Notes: a model not told the origin generated them from the letters alone. Positions 42,563 to 51,733 are shown, counted from the stretch's first letter. The stretch is DNA of 64,000 nucleotides from Pseudomonas capsici (GCF_017165765.1 NZ_JAFGZD010000003.1:349516-413515); one strand, 5' to 3'. Made by a program: numbers and translations.

Positions 42563-43480
42563 TCAGCGCAGGCTTGTGCGCCCCCTGTCCCACGGCGCCA
42601 CATCACCGCCAAAACGGGCGACGAAGAAGTCAATGAGTAACCGCAGCGGCAGGGGCTGGTGTCTGCGTGACAGATACACCGCCTGGATATTCATCGTGTC
42701 CAGCTCGTAGGCCGGCAGTACCACCTCCAGCGTTCCCCGGGTCAGTTCTTCTCCGACGTAGTAGGTGGGCAGCATCGCAATGCCGGCACCCGCCAGCGCT
42801 GCGGCTCGCACGATCGAGGTCTCGTTGGCAGTGAGAGTACCTTGCGCCTCTACGGTGGTGACTTCATCTCCCTTGCGCAAATTGTATGAGGGTGCAAAAC
42901 CGTTGCTATGGGTGATAAACCTGTGAGCATTCAAATCCTGTGGCCCTTTCGGTGTGCCGCTGCGCTTGAGGTAGGCCGGCGATGCACAAAGGACGGAATG
43001 ACAGACTGTCAATTTGCGTGCGACCAGTCCTTCATCGATCCGGTTGCTGAGCCTGATGGCCAGATCGATGCGGTCCTGAACCAGATCAACCCGCCTGTCC
43101 AGCATGACCAGATCGATTGCCAGCCTGGGGTAGAGCGCCTGGAAATCCACTATGGCGGCGGTGAGCTGGGCCTGAGCGAACGACGGTGTAGAGGTCAGTC
43201 GTAAACGCCCCTGTACTTCTCCTTCCTGGCTCGCCTCCAGATGGACGTCATCGGCAAGAGCAACCATTTCCCTGCAGGTTCTGAGCGCCTTGAAACCGGC
43301 ATCGGTCAGCGTCAGTTTTCGAGTGGTGCGATGCAGAAGCCGCACACCCAGCCATGCCTCCAGACTTTCGAGGTAGCGGCTTATCATCGGCCTGGACATG
43401 TCCAGTGCCTCGGCAGTGGCGCTCATGCTGCCACGATCGGCAATCTCGACGAACACCCGCATTGCAGTGAGACGATCCAT
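42563..43480 (-). CDS. LysR-family regulator
   Basis: The 305-residue protein is a CrgA-like LysR: MDRLTAMRVFVEIADRGSMS with ALDMSRPMISRYLESLEAWL as helix-turn-helix and LHRTTRKLTLTDAG following. The sensor domain includes DLVQDRIDLAIRLSNRIDEG. It is divergent from the DsbA-like gene with 109 bases between; TTAAC-GATCCG-GTTAA at 43486-43501 in this gap could be its site. It likely controls the DsbA-like and flavodoxin-fold genes. Confidence 0.92.
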   Translation of the reverse strand: MDRLTAMRVFVEIADRGSMSATAEALDMSRPMISRYLESLEAWLGVRLLHRTTRKLTLTDAGFKALRTCREMVALADDVHLEASQEGEVQGRLRLTSTPSFAQAQLTAAIVDFQALYPRLAIDLVMLDRRVDLVQDRIDLAIRLSNRIDEGLVARKLTVCHSVLCASPAYLKRSGTPKGPQDLNAHRFITHSNGFAPSYNLRKGDEVTTVEAQGTLTANETSIVRAAALAGAGIAMLPTYYVGEELTRGTLEVVLPAYELDTMNIQAVYLSRRHQPLPLRLLIDFFVARFGGDVAPWDRGRTSLR

Positions 43481-43589
43481 TTATTTTAACGATCCGGTTA
43501 ACAATCAATTAATTGAAAGGGAGTTTATTCTCAATATACGAATCAATACAGTGCCTCCATCAGCAGCAACCGCTGCTATCGGAGACATC

Positions 43590-44231
43590 ATGAACAACTT
43601 CAACCTTCCCGCCCCGACAGTCGTTTATGTGATGGATGCCTATTGCGGCTGGTGCTGGGGATTTGCCGAACGCATCGCCGAGTTCGAGGCTGCGAACCGC
43701 CATCGGGTGGACTTCACGGCTATCAGTGGTGGCCTGTTCGTCGGCAGCCGCGCAGCTCCACTATCTGACTACCCGCACATTCCAGAGGCCAACGAACGGA
43801 TCTCGCGTCTTACCGGCGCAGTGTTCGGCGACGCCTACCAAAAGCTCTTGCGCAAGGGCGACGCGGTGATGGACTCATTCGGCGCAGCACAAGGTCTGGC
43901 CGTACTGCGCGCTCAGGCTCCGGAGCGAGCCATTCACTGGGCTCACGAGCTGCAGGCAGCGTTTTATCTGTCGGGGCTGAGCCTGTCCGACCCCGAAACC
44001 ATTGCCGCCATCGCCAGGGCGAACGGCCTGGACGAATCCGCTGTGCTGAGCGATCTGAAGCATGGCTTGAGTGCAGTGCAGGCACAGGCAGATTTCGCCC
44101 GGGTACGCCGTCTCGGTGTGGCGTCTTATCCGACGCTTCTCTTCATCAACGGCAGCGATGTCCACCAACTGCCAGCCACCGGTACGGCACTGGATGTCCT
44201 GAATCGAAAGCTCGACACATTGCTGGTCTGA
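43590..44231 (+). CDS. DsbA-family thiol oxidoreductase-like protein (cytoplasmic)
   Basis: From ATG 43590 (GGAGA ribosome site) the protein has 213 residues without signal peptide. VVYVMDAYCGWCWGFAERIA contains the CxxC motif (CGWC), the helical insert follows, and RLGVASYPTLLFINGSD has the cis-Pro loop. It belongs to the cytoplasmic DsbA-like (FrnE/2-hydroxychromene isomerase-like) group. It is followed after 46 bases by a flavodoxin-fold quinone reductase, so a joint role in redox defence against electrophiles is likely. Confidence 0.87.
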   Translation: MNNFNLPAPTVVYVMDAYCGWCWGFAERIAEFEAANRHRVDFTAISGGLFVGSRAAPLSDYPHIPEANERISRLTGAVFGDAYQKLLRKGDAVMDSFGAAQGLAVLRAQAPERAIHWAHELQAAFYLSGLSLSDPETIAAIARANGLDESAVLSDLKHGLSAVQAQADFARVRRLGVASYPTLLFINGSDVHQLPATGTALDVLNRKLDTLLV

Positions 44232-44277
44232 CGAGCACGCCTACACTCACAGCCTCAATCCCTCAACGGAGACAACC

Positions 44278-44853
44278 ATGATCAAGATCGCTATCGTCTA
44301 TTTCAGTGGCTATGGCCATACAGCCAAACAAGCGGAGGCCGTTCAGCGCGGTGCTGCATCGCTGGAAAATACCGAAGTCACTCTGCTTCGCATCGACCAG
44401 GACGGCCATCTGCCAGACGGCTCGCTCGATGTGCTGGAAGCGCAGGATGCGATCATTTACGGATCACCGACCTATATGGGCGGGCCAGCCTGGCAGTTCA
44501 AGAAATTTGCCGATGCTTCCTCGAAACTCTGGTTCAAAGAGGGCCTCAAGGACAAGATTGCCGCAGGTTTCACTAACTCCGCATCGGTCAACGGCGACAA
44601 GTTCTCCACCATTCAATACATGTGGACGCTTTCCCAGCAGCATGGGCAGATCTGGGTGGGGACGGGCCTGATGCCTGCGAACAAGACCGAAAACGGTCCT
44701 GCTGACATCAACTGGTCTGGCGGCTTTGCCGGTGCCCTGGCCATTTCTCCATCGGATGCCAGCGCCGATGATGCACCACGCTCTGGCGACTTGAAGACCG
44801 CCGAGCTCTTTGGTCAGCGTGTGGTTGAAGTCGCACGCAGATTCAAGCGCTGA
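44278..44853 (+). CDS. WrbA-like flavodoxin-fold NAD(P)H oxidoreductase
   Basis: The 191-residue protein begins IKIAIVYFSGYGHTAKQAEA, an FMN phosphate-binding loop, and has AIIYGSPTYMGGPAWQFKKF, the WrbA-like second flavin loop. Such enzymes reduce quinones by two electrons. Together with the DsbA-like gene it forms a small redox unit likely controlled by the LysR gene upstream. Confidence 0.88.
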   Translation: MIKIAIVYFSGYGHTAKQAEAVQRGAASLENTEVTLLRIDQDGHLPDGSLDVLEAQDAIIYGSPTYMGGPAWQFKKFADASSKLWFKEGLKDKIAAGFTNSASVNGDKFSTIQYMWTLSQQHGQIWVGTGLMPANKTENGPADINWSGGFAGALAISPSDASADDAPRSGDLKTAELFGQRVVEVARRFKR

Positions 44854-44896
44854 AAGTTGTGCCAGGGCGGCACGTCTGCTTCCCTGGCCTCTCATT

Positions 44897-45295
44897 TCAT
44901 TCGGTACGGTTGGCAAAGACTTCCTTGGCCGCAAACAATCCGTTGAGCGCAGCAGGAAAGCCCGCATACACCGCCATCTGCATCAGGATTTCGGTGATTT
45001 CTGCCTGCGAAAGCCCGACATTCAAAGCAGCCTCGATATGCACCTTCAGTTGAGGCGTTGCGGTGCCCATGGCAGCCAAGGCTGCGACTGTAGCAATCTC
45101 CCGGTCTCGCACATTCAAGCCGGGGCGCGAGTAGATGTCGCCAAAGGGAAATTCGAACAGATAAGTGGCAAAGTCGGGGGCGATATCGGCGAGTGCGGCA
45201 ATCACTTTATGCCCGGCTTCGCCGTCGATTTCGGCAAGTGCCCGTTTACCTCGTTCCAGTCGACTTTCGTCTGCGTAGGGGCGGTGCGGTGTCAT
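44897..45295 (-). CDS. Carboxymuconolactone decarboxylase-like (AhpD-like) protein
   Basis: From ATG 45295 (AGAGGA at nine bases) the protein has 132 residues; an ATG at 45301 would lie only three bases from that site. VRDREIATVAALAAMGTATP and LKVHIEAALNVGLSQAEITE and EILMQMAVYAGFPAALNGL match the CMD fold. The paired Cys of AhpD peroxidases is absent, so decarboxylase or another role is more likely. Its start overlaps the 3' end of the MerR gene by 50 bases, so the regulator and this enzyme are coupled. Confidence 0.87.
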   Translation of the reverse strand: MTPHRPYADESRLERGKRALAEIDGEAGHKVIAALADIAPDFATYLFEFPFGDIYSRPGLNVRDREIATVAALAAMGTATPQLKVHIEAALNVGLSQAEITEILMQMAVYAGFPAALNGLFAAKEVFANRTE

Positions 45296-45659
45296 ATTCA
45301 TTGATCCTCTGTGCGCGATCGACATAACCGGCGATCTTGGTATCGAGGACGAGCAGGCAGGCTGAGAGTTCGGCCACTTTGGCCCGTACGGACTCGCGAT
45401 GCTGTTCAAGCATTTCGCAACGTTCGGCTTCCGTTTCTACACCACGCTCGCGCAGGTTCGCATAACGCAGCATTTCCCTGATCGGCATCCCGGTGGTTTT
45501 CAAGCGACCAAGAAACTCGATCCAGACCAGAATCGATGAGTCATAGTCACGCTGACTCGAGCCGTCGCGTCGGGCGTAAGGAAGCAATCCAATGCGCTCG
45601 TAATAGCGAATCGTATGGGCCGAAAGCCCCGAGCGTTCAGCCAGTTCACCTATCTTCAT
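45246..45659 (-). CDS. MerR-family regulator
   Basis: From ATG 45659 the protein has 137 residues. MKIGELAERSGLSAHTIRYY and ERIGLLPYARRDGSSQRDYD form the MerR helix-turn-helix and wing, and IEFLGRLKTTGMPIREMLRY follows, as in the AdhR/NmlR-like group. The metal-binding Cys pattern is absent. It precedes and overlaps the CMD-like gene. The promoter carries an AdhR-like dyad between -35 and -10 (see next entry). Confidence 0.9.
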   Translation of the reverse strand: MKIGELAERSGLSAHTIRYYERIGLLPYARRDGSSQRDYDSSILVWIEFLGRLKTTGMPIREMLRYANLRERGVETEAERCEMLEQHRESVRAKVAELSACLLVLDTKIAGYVDRAQRINEYDTAPPLRRRKSTGTR

Positions 45660-45686
45660 ATCCACCTTCTCGTCCAGGCACCCCAC

Positions 45687-45717
45687 ACGTTAATACTTTG
45701 AGTGCGCTCTAAGTCAA
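45687..45717 (-). promoter_or_regulatory. MerR-type promoter/operator
   Basis: On the minus strand TTGACTTAGAGCGCACTCAA AGTATTAACGT contains a -35 box (TTGACT), the dyad CTTAGAGCG-CACTCAAAG (45696-45713) and TATTAA or TAACGT as -10. With TAACGT the spacer is 19 bases, as MerR activators use. TTGACTTAGAGTGCACTCTAA is the known site form of AdhR-like MerR proteins. Confidence 0.6.
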
Positions 45718-45779
45718 GGGGCTTGCTGAAAGGTATTTCTGCTGTCTGTACGCTGAGGTTCAGCTCCACGCACCCGCAT

Positions 45780-45798
45780 TGATATGAGAATCATTATC
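45780..45798. promoter_or_regulatory. Fur box upstream of fecI-like gene
   Basis: TGATATGAGAATCATTATC agrees with the Fur consensus at about 14 of 19 positions, including the whole right half AATCATTATC. It lies about 35 bases before the sigma factor start. Confidence 0.7.
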
Positions 45799-45832
45799 AA
45801 TTATTATCGCCGCTTCTTTGGGGAGGCAAGTC

Positions 45833-46339
45833 GTGAGCGAGGACCGTATAGGGCTTCTCTATGCAGAGCACAACAACTGGCTGACGGGCTGGCTTTATCG
45901 CCGTCTGGGCTGCACCAGTCAGGCGGCGGATCTGGCGCAGGATACTTTCCTGCGTATCCTCACTTCACAGCGTAAAACCGGCGAAACCCTGACTCTGGAC
46001 CGTCCACGTGCCTATCTGGCGACTGTGGGCCAACGGCTGGTTTGCGACTATTTTCGGCGCCAGTCCCTGGAGCGGGCTTATCTCGACATGCTCGCCCTGA
46101 TGCCCGAGGCTTTTGCCCTGTCGCCGGAAGAGCAATGGCAGATGCGCGAAACGCTGTTCCAGCTTGACGCCTTGCTCGACCGCCTGAAGCCTGTCGTGCG
46201 TGCAGTATTTCTGCTGGCGCAGATCGATGGCCTGACCTATATGCAGATCGCCCGCGAGTTGGGTATTGGCGAGCGTACGGTCAAGCGCCATATGGCCACT
46301 GCCTTTGAAGCCTGCATCCTGAGCGACGTGACGTTTTAA
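45833..46339 (+). CDS. FecI-like ECF sigma factor
   Basis: From GTG 45833 (GGGGAGG ribosome site) the protein has 168 residues. Region 2 is LYAEHNNWLTGWLYRRLGCT with QAADLAQDTFLRIL, and region 4 is AQIDGLTYMQIARELGIGER with TVKRHMATAFEACI. This is the iron-starvation group of ECF sigma factors. It overlaps fecR by one base and is preceded by a Fur box. It should direct transcription of the TonB receptor gene downstream. Confidence 0.93.
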   Translation: MSEDRIGLLYAEHNNWLTGWLYRRLGCTSQAADLAQDTFLRILTSQRKTGETLTLDRPRAYLATVGQRLVCDYFRRQSLERAYLDMLALMPEAFALSPEEQWQMRETLFQLDALLDRLKPVVRAVFLLAQIDGLTYMQIARELGIGERTVKRHMATAFEACILSDVTF

Positions 46340-47271
46340 TGTCCGCACAGGCTCCGATCAGTCGGGACGTCGCACGCCAGGCCGCCCACTGGCTTGTACT
46401 GATGCATGAGCAGCCACTGAGCCCCGCGCAACAGCAGGCCTGTGCGCGCTGGCGTGCGGCCGACCCCGAGCATGAACGCGCCTGGCAGCGCGTGCAGCAT
46501 GTGCAACAGCAACTGGGTGGTCTGCCGCCATCTATTGCCATGGGCACTCTCAATCGTGAGCGACGCCAGGTCTTGAAGACGCTGCTGGTCTTGGCCGCCA
46601 TTGCCCCCGCGGGTTACCTTGGCTATCGCTTTGGCTCCGGGCAGGGCTGGATGGCCGACTACCGAACCCGCACAGGCGAACGGCAGCAACTGACACTCGC
46701 CGATGGAAGCGTGGTCGACCTGAACACCGACAGCGCCATCGATGTTCGATTCGATGCCGGGCAGCGGTTGATCCGTCTGGTGCGTGGGGAGATATTGATC
46801 CGCACCGGCGTCGATGCCCGTCCCCTGCGAGTGGTCAGCGCACAAGGGGCCATGGAACCCTTGGGAACGCGCTTCAGCGTGCGCCAGTTCAGTGGCACCA
46901 CACAACTTGCGGTGCTCCAGGGCCGGGTTCGGGCCACGCCCGAGCAGGCAGCGTCACAGGTCGTGGAGGCCGGAGAAAAACGGTCTTTCAGCGCAGATGC
47001 CTTTGGCCCTTTACGCCCGGCCAGCGAGCTGGCTACCCGCTGGACACAAGGCGAACTGGTGGCCGAGAACATGCCGCTGGGCGATTTTCTCCAGGAGCTG
47101 ACCCGTTATCGACCCGGCCGGCTGCACTGTGACGAAAGCGCATCGGCCTTGCGTATCAGCGGTGGCTTTCAGCTCGACAACAGCGACGCGATCCTCGCCG
47201 CGCTGCCGGTCACGCTCCCGGTTACGGTGAGCTATCGAACCCGATATTGGGTGACAGTGAGCAAGGCGTGA
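46339..47271 (+). CDS. FecR-like anti-sigma factor
   Basis: The 310-residue protein has an N-terminal cytoplasmic domain (ARQAAHWLVLMHEQPLSPAQ, ARWRAADPEHERAWQRVQ), one membrane helix (TLLVLAAIAPAGYLGY) and the FecR domain (TRTGERQQLTLADGSVVDLN, LVRGEILIRT, FSVRQFSGTTQLAVLQGRV), plus the C-terminal STN-like part. It transmits the receptor signal across the inner membrane to FecI. Its start overlaps the fecI stop. Confidence 0.93.
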   Translation: MSAQAPISRDVARQAAHWLVLMHEQPLSPAQQQACARWRAADPEHERAWQRVQHVQQQLGGLPPSIAMGTLNRERRQVLKTLLVLAAIAPAGYLGYRFGSGQGWMADYRTRTGERQQLTLADGSVVDLNTDSAIDVRFDAGQRLIRLVRGEILIRTGVDARPLRVVSAQGAMEPLGTRFSVRQFSGTTQLAVLQGRVRATPEQAASQVVEAGEKRSFSADAFGPLRPASELATRWTQGELVAENMPLGDFLQELTRYRPGRLHCDESASALRISGGFQLDNSDAILAALPVTLPVTVSYRTRYWVTVSKA

Positions 47272-47358
47272 TTTTTCGAACAGTCTTTTTTGGCCCGTTT
47301 TTCTGCGGCACTCGTCCTTGGTTGTGAATCTGTAAATCACCAAAGGACATTTTGCTCC

Positions 47359-49773
47359 ATGGCTCATCTTCGTATCCCGTGTGCAAGCACACGCAACAGG
47401 CTCGCTTTGTCATTGCTGACCCTGGCTCTGGCCACCCAGCCGCTGTGTGCTCTGGCAGACGGAGCGACCCGGCATTACAGCGTCCAGGCAGCGAGCCTGT
47501 CCCAGGCGCTTGCCGGCTTCAGCTCGCAGGCGAAAATCACTGTGCAGTTCGTTCCGGCCCTGACTCAGGGCTTGAACTCACCGGGATTGGAAGGTGACTA
47601 CAGCGCGGAGCAGGGCCTTGCAAGACTGCTGGCCGGCTCCGGGCTTGAGGCGGTGCAGTTGGGGGATCGGGTTTATGGGCTGGTCAAAGTCAGTACCGAG
47701 GCCGGTACGCTGACCATGCCGAATGTCGATATCAATGCCAGCAGCGCCGCCTTGCAAGGCTCGGAAGCGGCGGGTTATGTCAGCGACAGCATCAACAATG
47801 TCGGTGCTCTGGGCGGGATGAAGTTGCAGGACACGCCTTATTCCATGAGCGTGACGTCTCAGGCGCTGCTCAAGAACATCCAGGCCACTTCCCTCGACGA
47901 TGTGTTCAAACGCAATCCCTTTACCCAGCTTTACTCCCCCAAGAGCGCCGGTTACGCCAGCGCTGTCAACGTTCGAGGTTTCAGCAGTTCCGCCAGCCTG
48001 AACATCGCCAACGACGGCCTGCGTTTCAGCACACTCGCCGATGCGGGCAACTTCATCGAAGACACCGAACAACTGGAAGTGATCACCGGCCTCACAGGCT
48101 TTCTGTATGGCCCGGCGTCTCCCGGCGGCCTGGCCAACTACGTGCTCAAGCGTCCGACCTACCAGCGCTACAACAGCGTCACTCTGGGTAATGCCGGTGG
48201 CGAGAACTATTACCTGCATGGCGACTTCGGCGGCCCGATCGACAGCGAAGGCAAGTTTGCGTACCGACTCAACCTGCTGACTCAGGATGGCGAAACTGCA
48301 ATCGACCTGCAGAAGCGTCGTCGGCAGATGATCAGCCTGGCACTGGACTGGAACATCAGCGACGACCTGCAGGTGCAATTTGACGCTTCCCATAAAGAAA
48401 GCCAGACCCGCGGCCTGACCAGTTACTGGTTCTTCGCCAATCAGGCTTTCCGGCCCAGTGCCTCATCACTGGATACCGACAAGCTCTACAGCCAGAGATG
48501 GGGGTTCGCCGACAACCAGACCGACAAGGCGGGTGTGCGGGTCAAATGGCGTCTGAATGACAGGTTCAGCCTGCGTGCGGCGGTTGCTGCACAGCAATAC
48601 ACCCAGGAATACACCTACACTGGCCCGCAGATCGATGCGCCGGGTGTGTACACCCAGCCTTTGTATGCGTTTGCGCCCCTTGAAACCCGGGAGTACTCAG
48701 GCTATCTGTTCCTTGATTCGCAGTTCGCGACAGGCACCCTCGATCACAAACTGACGCTGGGCTATCAGGGCAATACCGCACGCACCCTGATGCACGAGGA
48801 CCATATCCCGAGCCAGCAATACAGCTCGGTCACCGGCCCGGCCGTGTCGCTCGACGAACAACCGCAAGTGAGCAGGCCGGGTTACTCCATCGGTCACGGC
48901 GCACAGCACCTCTCCAGCACCAGCGACACCCACAACCTGTTGATCGGCGACATCATCACCTTCAACGAACAGTGGTCGACGATCCTCGGCGTCACCCACA
49001 CCCGGATCCAGACCTACAACAACGATTTCGTCAATTCCGCCATCCCGCGCAAAACCGAATATGACGAAAGCACCACCTCACCCAGCGTATCGCTGATTTA
49101 CAAACCCGTGCCCTGGCTGACCACCTACGCCACCTACATCGAAGGACTGCAAAGCGGCGGCATAGCACCCTCGCGAGCAATCAACTCGGGCACTGGCCTG
49201 GCACCACAGATCAGCAAACAATACGAAATCGGCGCCAAGGCCAGCATCGGCGACACATTGATCACTCTGGCAGCCTTCAACATCGACAAGCCCAACGCCT
49301 ACACCAACAGCGCCCGGGTCTACGTCCAGGACGGCCGTCAGGAAAACAATGGGCTGGAATTCAGCGTTACCGGCAAGGTCACCCCGCAACTGACGCTGGT
49401 CAGCGGTTTGACTCTGCTCGACCCCAAAGTGAAAAAAGGTGCCGTAGCGGCCAACGACGGCAACACCCCCATCAACGTGGCCAAGCAACTGGCCAAGGTC
49501 TATGCCGAATACGACATGGCCTCCGTACCAGGCTTTGCAGTGACCGGCGGCGCGTTCTACACCGGCAGGCAATACACGGACGAAGCCAACAACTACAACC
49601 TGCCATCCTTCACCACCTTCGACGCCGGTGTCCGCTATCGCCTGGCGCTGGGCGAGAATGACCTGACCCTGCGCATGAACGTGAGCAACCTGACCGACAA
49701 GAAGTACTGGCTCAACAGCAGCTATCTGGGGGATCCGCGGACTGTGGCTTTTTCGGCGCAGTTGGAGTTTTGA
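47359..49773 (+). CDS. TonB-dependent transducer (FecA/FoxA type siderophore receptor)
   Basis: From ATG 47359 the protein has 804 residues: signal peptide (LALSLLTLALATQPLCALAD), STN signalling domain (HYSVQAASLSQALAGFSSQA to VQLGDRVYGLVKV), plug (LQDTPYSMSVTSQALLKNIQ, SAVNVRGFSSSASLNIANDG, TGLTGFLYGPASPGGLANYV) and a 22-strand barrel with a C-terminal Phe. It imports an iron chelate and signals through FecR-FecI. The plug and barrel resemble ferric siderophore receptors of the FoxA/FhuE sort; the ligand is unknown. The spacing of 87 bases after fecR allows its own ECF promoter. Confidence 0.94.
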   Translation: MAHLRIPCASTRNRLALSLLTLALATQPLCALADGATRHYSVQAASLSQALAGFSSQAKITVQFVPALTQGLNSPGLEGDYSAEQGLARLLAGSGLEAVQLGDRVYGLVKVSTEAGTLTMPNVDINASSAALQGSEAAGYVSDSINNVGALGGMKLQDTPYSMSVTSQALLKNIQATSLDDVFKRNPFTQLYSPKSAGYASAVNVRGFSSSASLNIANDGLRFSTLADAGNFIEDTEQLEVITGLTGFLYGPASPGGLANYVLKRPTYQRYNSVTLGNAGGENYYLHGDFGGPIDSEGKFAYRLNLLTQDGETAIDLQKRRRQMISLALDWNISDDLQVQFDASHKESQTRGLTSYWFFANQAFRPSASSLDTDKLYSQRWGFADNQTDKAGVRVKWRLNDRFSLRAAVAAQQYTQEYTYTGPQIDAPGVYTQPLYAFAPLETREYSGYLFLDSQFATGTLDHKLTLGYQGNTARTLMHEDHIPSQQYSSVTGPAVSLDEQPQVSRPGYSIGHGAQHLSSTSDTHNLLIGDIITFNEQWSTILGVTHTRIQTYNNDFVNSAIPRKTEYDESTTSPSVSLIYKPVPWLTTYATYIEGLQSGGIAPSRAINSGTGLAPQISKQYEIGAKASIGDTLITLAAFNIDKPNAYTNSARVYVQDGRQENNGLEFSVTGKVTPQLTLVSGLTLLDPKVKKGAVAANDGNTPINVAKQLAKVYAEYDMASVPGFAVTGGAFYTGRQYTDEANNYNLPSFTTFDAGVRYRLALGENDLTLRMNVSNLTDKKYWLNSSYLGDPRTVAFSAQLEF

Positions 49774-49864
49774 TGGTCCTGCAATCACTGGATGAGTGTT
49801 GTATCGTTGCCCGCATATCTCAAAGCGAGTCTTTCGCAGACGTCAGAATAACGGACTTATATCG

Positions 49865-50365
49865 ATGAATATTGAGCGACAGGAAGATCTGCAGCGTATC
49901 GCGGTTCAGGAACAGGTGCTCCAGTTCAAGGCGTTCGATAACGCTGCTGCGTGGGCACTTGGGCTCAGGCTGAAGACCCTGTGCGAAGAGGCGGGGGTGG
50001 GTACGACGATTGAAATCAGACTTGCTCGCGAGACGGTGTTTTTCTACGCAATGCCCGGAACCGCTGCATGCAATGCTGACTGGGCTCGCCGGAAAAGGAA
50101 TGTGGTGGAGTTGATGGGGCAGAGTTCTTATCGAGTGGGCCTGTCATTTGAAAACGGCAACTCGCTGGAGGCTTCCATGGCTCTCCCTCCACGCGACTAT
50201 GCATGCCACGGAGGCAGCTTCCCCTTACAGGTCGAAGGTGTTGGATTCATAGGCGTCGTGACTGTGTCGGGTCTGCCTCATCAGAGGCAGGATCATGCGC
50301 TGGTGGTGCAGGTGCTTGCCGAGATGTGTGGGATCAAGCTTTCAGAGGTGGCTCTGGCACCGTAA
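49865..50365 (+). CDS. UPF0303/HbpS-like haem-degrading-domain protein
   Basis: From ATG 49865 the protein has 166 residues: FKAFDNAAAWALGLRLKTLC, GTTIEIRLARETVFFYAMPG, NADWARRKRNVVELMGQSSY and DYACHGGSFPLQVEGVGFIG with GVVTVSGLPHQRQDHALVV. These match UPF0303, part of the HbpS-like haem-degrading domain group. Its place 91 bases after the TonB receptor suggests a role in iron or haem handling, but members also occur in other settings. Confidence 0.85.
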   Translation: MNIERQEDLQRIAVQEQVLQFKAFDNAAAWALGLRLKTLCEEAGVGTTIEIRLARETVFFYAMPGTAACNADWARRKRNVVELMGQSSYRVGLSFENGNSLEASMALPPRDYACHGGSFPLQVEGVGFIGVVTVSGLPHQRQDHALVVQVLAEMCGIKLSEVALAP

Positions 50366-50707
50366 ACCGAGGCTTCTTGCAGCAGGCTGGCGAAATCACT
50401 TCGTGGGAGGCAGCTTGCTGGCGACTTCAGCGTACCGACGCAGAATATCTGTCGGTTCAGAAGACATTCTCGCCTCGCTCGCTCGTGCAGCACGAGTTTT
50501 AAGTGCGTGATTTTTTCACTGGTATCTCTGAAATACCTCTAATTCTGCCTTAATAATCGGTAACTCTACCAAGAAGCCGATGCATATTAATAAGGGAACG
50601 GCGTAAGTTCGGGCATGTGTGTAAAAAAATGTCAAAAATTTGAGCACTTCAGGTAGAGTGGCGCCGCCCGAAAATTGGATTCGGGTTATATGCCATGGGG
50701 AAACATC
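50366..50707. other. Intergenic region with a partial REP/BIME copy
   Basis: GTGGGAGGCAGCTTGCTGGC (50403) and the centre GACGCAGAATATCTGTCGG (to 50455) match copies at 724-815 and 27078-27165, but the right arm is lost and replaced by CTCGCCTCGCTCGCTCG. The rest is AT-rich and should hold the promoter of the following lipoprotein. No gene is supported. Confidence 0.6.
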
Positions 50708-51043
50708 GTGAAGTCCTTTAGTAAAGTCATCGCTTCTGCAGTATGTGGTCTGGTTCTGGCGGGTTGCACCGGCACTGCCATGAAGACTCAGCAATACGAT
50801 AGCAACCAGTACACCGTCGTTGGTCACAGTGAAGCAAGTGCTACTGGCCTGATGCTTTTCGGTCTGATCCCTATTCGTCAGAACGATCGTTTTGTTCGCG
50901 CTCAAAAGTCTGCAATCCAGGCAAAAGGCGGAGATGCGCTGATCAATACTCAGGTGCAGGAAAAATGGTTCTGGGCCTGGGTCCTGAACGGCTACACCAC
51001 CACCGTATCCGGCGATGTTATCAAGCTGAAAACTGCTAATTAA
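50708..51043 (+). CDS. Small lipoprotein of unknown function
   Basis: From GTG 50708 (GGGGAAA ribosome site) the protein has 111 residues with a lipoprotein signal (KVIASAVCGLVLAGC). The mature part contains TVVGHSEASATGLMLFGLIP with IRQNDRFVRAQKSAIQAKGG and DALINTQVQEKWFWAWVLNG, the pattern of small periplasmic lipoproteins annotated as hypothetical in pseudomonads. A strong terminator follows. Not recognised as to function. Confidence 0.83.
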   Translation: MKSFSKVIASAVCGLVLAGCTGTAMKTQQYDSNQYTVVGHSEASATGLMLFGLIPIRQNDRFVRAQKSAIQAKGGDALINTQVQEKWFWAWVLNGYTTTVSGDVIKLKTAN

Positions 51044-51062
51044 TCAGCGCTCGGCATGAGAA

Positions 51063-51088
51063 AGCCCGGTTCGCCGGGCTTTTTTTTT
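51063..51088 (+). terminator. Rho-independent terminator of the small lipoprotein gene
   Basis: AGCCCGG-TTCG-CCGGGCT followed by eight T: a perfect 7-pair stem with a stable TTCG loop, 20 bases after the stop codon. Confidence 0.9.
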
Positions 51089-51133
51089 CAAGTAATCGTT
51101 TTCGGTCCGATGGGGGCGTTCAATTCTACAAAA

Positions 51134-51733
51134 TCAGTTAATGTCCATGCCGGGATAACGATCCGGAGATGGCCGGTAATTCGAATCCTCGAATCTACTA
51201 TCGTTGTAATACGTTTTGCTCCTCGGGCTTCCATCTTTGTACGTCACATCCGTATTAGGCATGAGATGCCATGTGCCGTCTTTGTCGCGCTCAATCAGCG
51301 AAGAATACGCCTTGCAAGTGCCGGTGATACCCGATGTCATGCTGAATTGGTAATAGCGCCCGGCCTGTGGTGTGAATTGCGCTGTGACGTAGCAGTGCCG
51401 GGTACGTGAACCCTCCCACATCATGAACACATGAGTTTCGATACCAGGCCGGATCCGGCTTTCATAGTAGTCCCACGTCAGATCCTGCCCTGCTTTGGGC
51501 ATGCCCATATCCTGCGTATGGATGATCGGGAAAATACTTGTCCGTATGACGCCTCCTGAACGCACACCGTTTTCGTATTGGTATATAGCGGCATGCTGAG
51601 TGAAGTCGACGATACGGATCCAGGCGGGGTTCGGCTCGTTTTCAGGTGCGGTGAAGTAATCGGTATGAGGTAAATACTGACAGCCTGTAAACAACGGCAA
51701 GATCAGCAAACAGCATGTACGGCGGATAGGCAT
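51134..51733 (-). CDS. Lipoprotein of unknown function
   Basis: From ATG 51733 the protein has 199 residues with a lipoprotein signal (RRTCCLLILPLFTGC). The mature part is beta-rich with WIRIVDFTQHAAIYQYENGV, WDYYESRIRPGIETHVFMMW and GRYYQFSMTSGITGTCKAYS. It belongs to no family I can name. A longer frame to 51856 is unlikely. GC is lower than in the neighbours at 40-50 kb. It converges on the terminator of the previous gene. Confidence 0.75.
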   Translation of the reverse strand: MPIRRTCCLLILPLFTGCQYLPHTDYFTAPENEPNPAWIRIVDFTQHAAIYQYENGVRSGGVIRTSIFPIIHTQDMGMPKAGQDLTWDYYESRIRPGIETHVFMMWEGSRTRHCYVTAQFTPQAGRYYQFSMTSGITGTCKAYSSLIERDKDGTWHLMPNTDVTYKDGSPRSKTYYNDSRFEDSNYRPSPDRYPGMDIN

